Of a stretch of 64,000 nucleotides of DNA, positions 39,501-51,500 are shown piece by piece. Source of the stretch: Stichopus chloronotus (taxonomy: Eukaryota; Echinodermata; Holothuroidea; Aspidochirotida; Stichopodidae); the NCBI GenBank assembly GCA_021234535.1, contig CM037837.1, forward strand, positions 10,906,636 through 10,970,635, read 5' to 3'. Below the pieces are notes generated by a model that worked only from the letters and a program-made list of their open reading frames with translations, made no database searches and had not been told where the DNA came from. The first letter of the stretch is position 1; the number at the start of each line of letters is the position of its first letter. A program made the position numbers and the translations under genes.

Positions 39501-42500
39501 TTCATGTCCCCGTACCTCATTTCTACAAGAAGTGACTTTTTTTCTTCGTTTAAATTAACATTTCGTTTAGCTACTTTCTACAAGATGTATTTCTTTTAAT
39601 CGGAAATAGACAGCTAGTAAGTTCTTGCAGTCTTTCTACATGTAGAAAGATCACAACCGTAGAGAAATAGCAGAGTTATTCTTTTTTTTTTTTCTACAGT
39701 TTGGCATTTCTTTCTTAGACAAATTCACAAAAAAGTGAGTAAATTCCCCTACTAACAGCACAATTATAGATTTAAACCTGGTTACAAAACAGAGTCACCT
39801 CCTTCATCTCCATTGTTTGTTTCCCAACATACCTTTCTTTTGCCATTTTTCTTTTTACTTCAGTGAGACCTTCGTGATCCTTCCCACTACTGCACTGCAA
39901 AAAAGCTCCTAGAGCGCAGTGGGTACATATCTATTGCGCGCACTTCGTAGTGAACACATTGAACAGGAATTGTCGCGTGTCTATGCTGCATTACACGTGA
40001 AATAAGGACGTGGACAGAGAAAACCGTTCACTCCATCTAAAGTAACTCCATGGTCTAAAAAGTCTCGCTTATTCATATTGCTAACCAATTTGCCTTTGGA
40101 ATGATGTTCATCTAGTATATAAACACTAATCATAACTTTCACGGAATGGTAGCAAAATAGAAAGAAAAAGAAGTATAGAATATGGAATTGAATTAAGTTA
40201 AAGTAATTCTGATGTTCAGTTCTAAGTAACAGCTCAGGTCTCATCCTCCGGCTGGAACTTGATAGTGCTTGTATGTCAACTCTTGAAGAGAACTTTAGGC
40301 TCCGTTAAGGACCAAGGAACGACATTTTTTGATGAACAAAGTTTTCGGTTGACGTACGGTACATGTACCACAAAGCCAGCAACGGGTTGTGAAGTATAGA
40401 AACAGAGGAAAATACGAAACACACGCTATAATTCGGAAGGATACATATACATTAAATAAATGAAGAATTAGTGGTGGTATGCTTAATTTAATTGGAAACA
40501 TGATTTTTAGAAAAAAGATAAATTATGTTAGCTAAATCTAGGGATCAAGATACTTTTGTTTTGTGCAGGGAGTTAGACCTAATGAGATTTTTTAGTTTAC
40601 AGATACAAAAGAAGATGATACGTCAAAATTGTCATGTTAAAAGTGTATAGCTCTCTAAAGTGACTTAATTTAAGAAAAAAAATCTCATTTTAAAGAGCAA
40701 ACATGACGGAACCTTATGAAGTTGTTATCAAATTTATTGTGGATATATTGTTAACCTTGTAGATTGATGGAGTACGTAACAAGCAGATCGAACACTAAGG
40801 GGGAAGGTTTATTCTGAAATGATGGAAGGGTGGATGTGGGTTCAGAAGGAATGTTGCTTTGCTGGGAGTAGTTCAGTAAAGTAGCTTTTATTGCTAAAGT
40901 GATAAAGCATTAAAACATTCCTTCGGTTACATGTTCACAAAGAGAAAAACTCATGCCTCACTTGTACGTCGAACAGTACTGTGATCGTGGTTAACCTATT
41001 AAATGGGCATGGGCTAAACGTCTGCTATGAATTTAAAAGGACTATATTTGCTGAAGAAATGTATGCAATAACGTGTCGACTTTTGCTATCACACTATACG
41101 CCCACAATTAGTAATTTCTACTAGAAATTATGTTGACCTGTAGCATCCGTTGTTGTTTCCACTTCGAAGTTAAAAAATTCACATTATATAACATCTCACA
41201 TAAAAGTTATATTCAGGATTTGATCCCTGACTGATATTTCTTTCCCGATTTGTGTTTGGTGTCAGATAATAAATTTCCACCGTTACCAGTCTGCCCTTTT
41301 GTTCAAACTGTAATCAGTATTATTGGGAACATTGGTCATATTGTTACTTGGAATATTGGCAACTGCTTAGACAATGAAGATGGCTTTATTATTCCAATGT
41401 GTGATTCAGAAAGTGGAGGTCTTTTTCCTGTTGGACAAACCCTTGTAACATGTGTCTGTACAGACTCCGATGGAGTTTCGTCCCAATGTGATTTTACTGT
41501 GGTAGTACATCCAGCTAAGTGTGCGACATTAATTGTACTTTATGTACATTTATGTAGCCTAATGAATGCTAATAATACAATAATTGTTTTTCCAACTAGA
41601 AATAAATAGATCATATCTCCCTCAGGTAAGAAGCAATAAAACAGTCCATTTTACGTAAAATGTCTGGGTTCTCTTGAGCTTCTTTCTTATACTGGAGGAT
41701 CATAGCTGTCATGATAATAGGCAAAAATGTGTAATTGAGAAGAACAGACGGAAGATGGTTTTCTGATCAAATCATAGTGTAAACAGTATTTGTACCATTT
41801 TTTTTTATTGATGGTGAAGTATTTGCAAGCTGGAAACAGTAACTATGGCTCTACCATTTCAATATATGATTCAGAGACTGAAATCCTTTTTTCTGTAGCG
41901 AAGTGAAATTCATCTGTACAGACGTAGGTGGATCTTTATCCCAATGTGATTTTACTATTAAAGTATTGCTAAGTAAGTCCACGATATGACATGCGCTTAT
42001 ATAATGCATCTAATGCAGCTTAATGACTGTTGTCAAATTGTGATTAAATTCTCGTTTCTTTCAGCTAATAATCCTCCACCGCCACCCGTCTGTCCTGTTG
42101 TTCAACCTGTAACCAGTATTCATGGGAACGTTGGTCAGATTGTTACTTGGAGTATTAACAACTGTTTAGACAGTGAAGATGGCTCCATTATTCCAATGTG
42201 TGATTCAGGAAGTGGATATTTCTTTCCTGTTGGACAAACACAAGTAACATGTGTCTGTACAGACTCCGATGGAGCTTCATCAGAATGTGATTTTATAGTG
42301 GAAGTATTGTCAAGTAAGTGGACGATATTAAATACACTTAAATACTATGTATTTAATGTATCGTAATGTCTGTCGTGTAATTAATGTTAATTCTGGTTTC
42401 TTTCAGCTAATAATCCTCCACCGCCACCCGTCTGTCCTGTTGTTCAACCTGTAAACAGTATCTATGGGAACGTTGGTCAGATTGTTACTTGGAGTATTAA

Positions 42501-45500
42501 CAACTGTTTAGACAGTGAAGATGGCTCTATTATTCCAATGTGTGATTCAGGAAGTGGATATTTGTTTCCTGTTGGACAAACACAAGTAACGTGTGTCTGT
42601 ACAGACTCCGATGGAGCTTCATCAGAATGTGATTTTATAGTGGAAGTATTGTCAAGTAAGTGGACGATGTTACATGCACTTAAATACTATGTATTTAATG
42701 TAGCTTAATGTCTGTCGTGTAATTGCTGTTAATTCTGGTTTCTTTCAGCTAATAACCCTCCACCGCCACCTGTCTGTCCTGTTGTTCAACCTGTAACCAC
42801 TTTTAACGGGAACATTGGTCAGTTTGTTTTTTGGAGTGTTGACAACTGTTTAGACAGTGAAGATGGCTCCATTATTCCAATTTGTGATTCAGGAAGTGGA
42901 AATTTGTTTCCTGTTGGAGAAACACAAGTAACGTGTGTCTGTACAGACTCCGACGGGGCTTCATCAGAATGTGATTTTATAGTGGAAGTATTGCCAAGTA
43001 AGTGGACAATATTACATGCACTTAAATACAATGTCTGTTGTAGAGCATTTGCAAGTTTGAAGCAGTGTAGGTTTTTCTACTATTTCCATGCATGACGCAG
43101 TCACTAAAAATCATTTTCTGTCAGCAAAACAAAAGTATAATATATTTATACAGTCTTAGGTGGATCTTTTATCCCGATGTGATTTTACTATAGAACCATT
43201 GCCAAGTAAGTGCATGATATGACATGCGCTTAAATACAATGCATTACTGTAACTTAACGACTGTTGTCAAATTTTTATCAATTCTGTTTTCTTTCAGCTA
43301 ATAATCCTCCACCGCCACCCGTCTGTCCTGTTGTTCAACCTGTCAGCAGTATGCATGGGAACGTTGGTCAGATTGTTACTTGGAGTATTAGCAACTGTTT
43401 AGACAGTGAAGATGGCTCTATTATTCCAATGTGTGATTCAGGAAGTGGAAATTTCTTTCCTGTTGGACAAACACAAGTAACGTGTGTCTGTACAGACTCC
43501 GATGGAGCTTCATCAGAATGTGATTTTATAGTGGAAGTATTGTCAAGTAAGTGGACGATGTTACATGCACTTAAATACTATGTATTTAATGTAGCTTAAT
43601 GTCTGTCGTGTAATTGCTGTTAATTCTGGTTTCTTTCAGCTAATAACCCTCCACCGCCACCTGTCTGTCCTGTTGTTCAACCTGTAACCACTTTTAACGG
43701 GAACATTGGTCAGTTTGTTTTTTGGAGTGTTGACAACTGTTTAGACAGTGAAGATGGCTCCATTATTCCAATTTGTGATTCAGGAAGTGGAAATTTGTTT
43801 CCTGTTGGAGAAACACAAGTAACGTGTGTCTGTACAGACTCCGATGGGGCTTCATCAGAATGTGATTTTATAGTGGAAGTATTGCCAAGTAAGTGGACAA
43901 TATTACATGCACTTAAATACAATGTCTGTCGTAGAGTATTTGCAAGTTTGAAGCAGTGGAGATTTCTCTACCATTTCCATGCATGATGCAGATACAAAAA
44001 TCATTTTCTGTCAGCAAAACAAGAGTATAATATATTTATACAGTCTTAGGTAGATCTTTTATCCCGATGTGATTTCACTATAAAACTATTGCTAAGTAAG
44101 TCCACGATATGACATGCGCTTAAATACAATGCATCTAAAGTAGCTTAACGACTGTTGTCAAATGGTTATCAATTCTGGTTTCTTTCAGCTAATAATCCTC
44201 CACCGCCACCCGTCTGTCCTGTTGTTCAACCTGTAACCAGTATTCATGGGAACGTTGGTCAGATTGTTACTTGGAGTATTAACAACTGTTTAGACAGTGA
44301 AGATGGCTCTATTATTCCAATGTGTGATTCAGGAAGTGGAAATGTCTTTCCTGTTGGACAAACACAAGTTACGTGTGTCTGCACAGACTCCGATGGAGCT
44401 TCATCAGAATGTGATTTTATAGTGGAAGTAGTGTCAGGTAAGTGTACGATATTTTACGCACTTAGCAGCAATGTTTTTAATTTAGTCTCGTGTTGTTACT
44501 ATTATTGGATCTATCTTTCAACTAATGATGCACCAAACTCACCTGTCTTTCTTATTGTTCAACCTATAACCAGTGTAAAAGTAAAATTCGGTCAGATTGT
44601 TACTTGTTATTCTAAACTGAATCTGCTAAACATCCTACTTTTTTCTCAAGCTACGCTAAGACAAAGGATAATTATGATGTATCCTGTTGCTAACATCATC
44701 TCCTTATCTTATTTTTATCAATTAACAGCGAATATACGTCCCTGAGGTACCAAACAATAACACAGTCCATTTTACATAAAATGTCTGGGTTTAGGTCTGG
44801 GTTCTCTTTATATGTTTTTTATAATTGCAGAGAATCATTGTTGCCGTGCTAATAGGCAAAAATGTGTAATTGAGAAAAGAAGATGGTTTTCTTACTAATT
44901 CATTGTGAGAACAAACTTTTAGCATTTTCTACGTATTGCAGATTATTTGCAAGTTTGAAGCAGTGGAGATTTCTCTACCATTTCCATGCATTAATCAGAT
45001 ACTAAAAATCATTTTGTGTCAGCAAAACAAAAGTATAATATATTTATACAGTCTTAGGTGGATCTTTTATCCCGATGTGATTTTACTATAGAACTATTCC
45101 AAAGTAAGTGCACGATATGATAAATACAATTCATCTAATGTAGCTAAACGGCTGTTGTCAAATTGTTATTAATTCTGGTTTCTTTCAGCTAATAATCCTC
45201 CACCGCCACCCGTCTGTCCTGTTGTTCAACCTGTAACCAGTATTCATGGGAACGTTGGTCAGATTGTTACTTGGAGTATTAACAACTGTTTAGACAGTGA
45301 AGATGGCTCCATCATTCCAATGTGTGATTCAGGAAGTGGAAATTTCTTTCCTGTTGGACAAACACAAGTAACGTGTGTCTGTACAGACTCCGATGGAGCT
45401 TCATCAGAATGTGATTTTATAGTGGAAGTAGTGTCAGGTAAGTGGACAATATTACATGCACTTAAATACAATGTATTTAATGTAGCTTAATGTCTGTCGT

Positions 45501-48500
45501 GTAATTACTGTTAATTCTGGTTTCTTTCAGCTAATAATCCTCCACCGCAACCTGTTTGTCCTGTTGTTCAACCTGTAAACAGTATCTATGGGAACGTTGG
45601 TCAGATTGTCACTTGGAGTATTAACAACTGTTTAGACAGTGAAGATGGCTCCATTATTCCAATGTGTGATTCAGGAAGTGGAAATTTGTTTCCTGTTGGA
45701 CAAACACAAGTAACGTGTGTCTGCACAGACTCCGATGGAGCTTCATCAGAATGTGATTTTACGGTGGAAGTATTGTCAAGTAAGTGTACGATATTTTATG
45801 CACTTAGTTGCAATGTAATTAATGTAGTCTCGTGTTGTTACTATTATTGGATCTATCTTTCAAGTAATGATCCACCACACTCGACTGTCTGTCTTATTGT
45901 TCAACCTATAACCAGTGTAAAAGTAAAATTCGGTCAGATTGTTACTTGTTATTCTAACCTGAATCTTCTAAAAGGTCAGTTTTTTTTCCTCAAGCTACAC
46001 TAAGGCAAAAGATAAGTATTATATACCCTGTTACTAACCTCATCGTCTTTTCATAATTTTTATCAACTAACGGCGATTATATCTCCTTGAGGTAACAAGC
46101 AATAACACAATCCATTTTCCACAAAATGTCTGGATTCTCTTTAGATGTTTTCTTATAATTGCAGAGAATCATAATTGCCGTTCTAATGGGAAAAAATGTG
46201 TAATTGACAAAGGATGATGGTTTTCTGACTAATTCATCATGAAAACAGGACTTCTGGCATTTTTTATATATTGTGGAGTATTAACAAGTTTGAAACAGTG
46301 AAGATTTCTCTATTATTTTTATGCATGATTTAAATACTACAAATATTTCCCTGTTAGCAAAACAAAAGTAAAATATATCTGTACAGACTTGAGTGAATCT
46401 TTTATGATTTTACTATGGCACAATTGCTAAGTGTAAATGCACAATATTACATGCATTTAAATGCAATCATTTAATGGAGCTAAATGACTGTTGTAAAATA
46501 ATTGTCATTAATTCTGGTTTCTTTCAGCTAATGATCCTCCACCGCCACCCGTCTGTCCTGTTGTTCAACCTGTAACCAGTATTCATGGGAACGTTGGTCA
46601 GATTGTTACGTGGAGTATTGGCAACTGTTTAGACAGTGAAGATGGCTCCATTATTCCAATATGTGATTCAGGAAGTGGAAATTTGTTTCCTGTTGGACAA
46701 ACGCAAGTAACGTGTGTCTGTATAGACTCCGATGGAGCTTCATCAGGAATGTGATTTTATTGTGGAAGTATTGCCAAGTAAGTGGACAATAGTCCATGCA
46801 CTTAAATGAACAGTTTTCCATGTACTGTAATACAATCCATTTAATGTAGTTTAATGATTGTTGTCAAATTGTTATTAATTTCTGGGTTTGTGCAGCTAAT
46901 AATCCTCCACCGCCACCCGTGTGTCCTGTTGTTCAGCCTGTTACCAGTCTCAATGGAAACATTGGTCAGTTTGTTACTTGGAGTATTGGCAACTGTTTAG
47001 ACAGTGAAGATGGCTCTATCATTACAACGTGTGATTCAGAAAGTGGAGATCTTTTCCCCGTTGGAATAATTCCAGTAACATGTGTCTGTACAGACTCCGA
47101 TGGAGCTTCATCAGAATGTGATTTCACTGTGGAAGTATTGCCAAGTAAGTGGGCAATAGTCTACGCACTTAAATGAACAATCTTCCATGTACTTATATAC
47201 AATTCATTTACAGTAGTTTAATGATTGTTGTTAAATTGTCATTAATTCTGGTTTCTTTCAGCTAATAATCCTCCACTACCACCAGTATGTCCTATAATTC
47301 AACCTGTAACCAGTATTAATGGAAACGTTGGTCAGATTGTTACATGGAATATTGGCAACTGCTTGGACAGTGAAGATGGCTCCATTATTCCAATGTGCGA
47401 TTCAGATAGTGGAGATCTGTTTTCTGTTGGACAGACACAAGTAACATGTGTCTGCACAGACTCCAATTCAGCTTCATCAGAATGTGATTTTACGGTAGTA
47501 GTATATCCAGGTAGGTGTATGTTATTCATGTACGTATGTACATATTGAAAGCGTTTTAGGTAGTCTAGAGACTGTTGTCAAATCCTCCTTTGATCTATTT
47601 TTCAGCTAACGATCCGCCACAGTCTCCAGTCTGCCCTGTTACTCAACCTGTAACCAGTATTAATGGGAACATCGGTCAGGTTTTTACTTGGTCTATTGGC
47701 TACTGCTTAGACAGTGAAGATGGCTCTATTATTCCAGTGTGTGATTCAAGAAGTGGAAGTTTCTTTCCTGTTGGACAAACGCAAGTAACGTGTGTCTGTA
47801 CAGACTCCGATGGAGCTTCATCAGAATGTGATTTTACCGTAGTAGTTTATCCAGGTAAGTATATTCTATGTACTTTACGAGCATGTCATATAGTTTACTG
47901 ACTGTTTTAATAGTGAAGATGGCTCTGTGATCCCTGTGTGTGATTCAGCCAGTGGAACTCTGTTTCCTATTGGGCACCCTCAAGTAACCTGTGTCTGCAC
48001 AGACTCAGGAGGAGCAAAATCCCAATGTGATTTCTCTGACGTATTGTCTGGTAATTGTAGGAAATTCCAAGTATTCTGATTCAAAACAGGTGCGTAGTGT
48101 TCGTTTCCATTTGACTCTCATATTAATTATTTATTTTCTTAAATTTCTTGCAGCTGCTAATAATCCTCCACCGTCACCCATCTGTCCAGTTGATCAGACT
48201 CTGAAAAGCAGTCTAGGAAATGTTGGTCAGGTTGTTACTTGGAAGATTGACAACTGTTTAGACAGTGAAGATGGCGCTATCATTCCAGTTTGTGATTCAG
48301 AGATTGGAAACCATTTTTCTGTTGGACAAACACAAGTAACCTGCGTATGTACAGACTCAGATGGGGCATCATCAGAATGTCATTTTACGGTGGAAGTTTT
48401 GCCAGGTAAGTGGATTATATTCTATGCACTTAAATTAGTATTGTCAGGTAGATGTCTTTGTTGCAATATTCTCTCACCAGCAGCTTTTGTAATTACAATA

Positions 48501-51500
48501 ACAAACGACTGTTACAATCTTAAATTTGAAAATTTCGTTTCCCGACACAGTCAAAATATGCCGACATAATTTGTAATCACTGGCGTAGCCAGAATTTTTC
48601 ACCAGGGGGTACAAACTTGAGCCAGATCGTCCAGTCGGAGAAACATAATACATGGCAAATACATCGTTAATTAAGGTACCACGTTTTGCAATTAAAACGG
48701 AGCTACACCATTGGACGGTATCGTACAAGAACATTTTCATAAAAAATTACTGCCAAATCATAAAAAATGCACTTTTCTGCGCAGGTCTAATTCCAACAAC
48801 AAATTTTAGTCTAGAGAATTTTAAAAGGTGACCAAATTACGTTCAGCCGCCAGCTTACGCAGGATTTTGATTATGGGGTTTGAATTGGAAGCAAAGATGA
48901 TAAGGGGTGATACTGAGGGTTGCCAGTACCAAGCGGTGCACCACCATCGGTTGGCACAGAGGGTACAAGAAAATGTTGGCTTTATGAACTCTCCAGATGA
49001 CCGAAAACGGTATTTTTCGACTGTTGTAAACTACATTAATCCTACAGTCGTAATAAAACGAAATCATGTCAGTAATTTCTCAATTTATGAGAAAAAAGTC
49101 GAACTATGAAAAATGGTAAGGCAGATCAGATGTGTTCAACAGACTTGGATCAAGAAATTTCGAAGAGGAGGATGGATGTCATTTGAGAATACATTGTTAC
49201 AAAAATCGAATTGTAAAGAACGATATAACGCCGATGAAATTTTATTTCATAGGCGTTAAAACTCATATCACACTAAGTTTGAATTTGTCTGCATGTCAAA
49301 AGTTGGCAGGTGTTCTATATGTTTACATACTGTGAAATAAACGAGTTGGTACCTACGTTAAATCAGCCAATGTGAATTCGTTTGTGTAACAAAACGTGAA
49401 AAGGACTGCACAAAACCCTAATCCACATTGCAATTTTACAAGCAAGCATACACATGACAACAAGAATATTTGACACATTAAAGTTATCACAGGCTCATCG
49501 TTTTAAATACATAAAGCAAGGAAAACAGTCTTAGACCTACAACCCATACGAACATGCAGCTTTGCAGCAGGCAATGAATGTCTACCCGCAGAATGCAGGT
49601 GAACATAAGCTTCGACCAAACAGCCCTCCATTTTTAGTCTAGCGGGAGGCATAAAAAATGTATGCATGAACGTTATCTTGAGGGTTTAATACTAATGAAA
49701 ACTTAGCAAAAATTACTGTGTTTTCTCTCTACTGGGCCACTTTCTAATTTGTCATTGACGGATCAGTTTTACCACAAATCTGTTACTTACATGTACATCT
49801 AGAGACTCGACTTGGAGAGAGAAAGTGCAAAATGTTATGTAGGATGTATTTCACAACTACCTATGTTCCGTACGGTTAATAGGAAATAGGAAAACTATTT
49901 GCAAGGTGAACAACATCTTACCCAAATAGAAGAGTTGACACAGTCCTAAACCATACAGTTTCACTATAGACACTAGCACTTCATCTTCTCAAAACATTAT
50001 GCATCACACTAATTAAGGATTAAATTAACTTATTCTTAAATTAACTTATTCTTGAGCAGCAAATAATTGAATTTCCATCTATGAAAAACATTTACGTCTG
50101 GGAGCTGGCGAGGATTCATTTAACATCTCGATCTCAATAGTTTTATTCCATAAATGGAAAGGGGTTGGTGTGGGAACATAGTAATGACATTCGAAATGAA
50201 AATAGTGCGTCTGGGGTTGGGGATGGTTGAATGACCCTACGCCCCCCCCCCCAAAAAAAAATACACTTAACTTAAATCTTTGAGTACATCCACAAAAATA
50301 GTGCGTCCGGTCAATTTTATGCCACTGATTAGAGATCTGATGTTCTTAAATCTAAAAGATGGTGGAAAAGGCACTCACAAACGCCCGCAGTAGGTGTGGC
50401 TTAACATTTAAATCACATGTTGATTACATCGATGAAACTTTGCAAGTAAATTCTTTACTTGCCTCGATAACATATCAGCAATTCTTAAGTGTTAAATTTG
50501 GTGCAAAAGGCACTTAAGAACTCTCGAAAGATGGCGCTGTTTAGGGAACGTCTAAAGCATATATTGTGAAGCTACATATACTCATAGATGTAATTTAAAC
50601 TTGGGGGGGGGGGTCATTCAACCCTCTCCATCCTCAGATGCACCATCTTTAAAACGAAAGTCCATTCCTATGCTCCTGTACACCAGCCCTTTTCAATTAA
50701 TGCAATCAAGCCTTTTGTACTTGAAAAGATGTGCACAAAATATTTTTTTAATGAGCAGTGGACATACAAAATGTTTGTCATTAAGGTGGATTGTTTTCTT
50801 TTCGTTCAGGCAATATTGTTTACCAACAATATCATGGTCTTGGAAGTCAAACCAAACATATCGTTATTATCGAAGTAGAGTTATTTAAAAGCTCGAATTA
50901 CCATTTTATTGTATGGGCTGTTCAATCAGTGCTATGCAAACAACATTGAAGATATCTCATCTATTACAATGGGATTGACTCTTCTTAAAGGTGTAAAAAT
51001 GCACATATTTTCGTTCACGTGGATAAAGCATCATTCTTGCACTACCAAAAATAATATTAAGTGACGTATGTATGAAGAGATATTTCTTGTTCATCCTCAT
51101 GAAAGCTTTATTTTTTTATTGTCTACTTACTGTCTTTGTTGCTTTGCATCTTCTTTTACGACATTAATTTCCACATTAACGTGTTTTCCTCGCTTTTTCA
51201 AAAATAAAAAGGCACAATTGAGACAAACATTTCAGTATTTTCATACAACTTCCTAGCTGATGAATCATTCACTATATCATTGAGAAAACACAATTGTTTC
51301 CCTCATATAATTTCTATAACTTCTCTTCCTTTGATAATATGTCGCAAAATGTTGCTGTTATAACAATATCTCTGATCAAAAAATACATACCTAACGGACT
51401 CACTCTTCGTGGTACCGGTTTCATACAATTTTTATTCCTGAAAAGACATTTTTTTTTTCACTGACTTTCAGCCCCAACAACAATAGAAGGTGTCTCAACT

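Noticed and set aside
42819..43922. Identical 70-codon minus-strand frames (42819-43031, 43710-43922) and similar ones at 45259 and 47332
   Set aside because: They are antisense shadows of the repeated HYR exons.
42065..48405. Regular spacing as a CRISPR or satellite array
   Set aside because: The repeating unit is a coding exon with splice sites; spacings of 342, 549, 891 and 1,000 bp come from segmental duplication.
48828..49109. 93-codon plus-strand frame in the last intron
   Set aside because: No motif, no splice sites in phase with the gene, and next to a dispersed repeat phrase.
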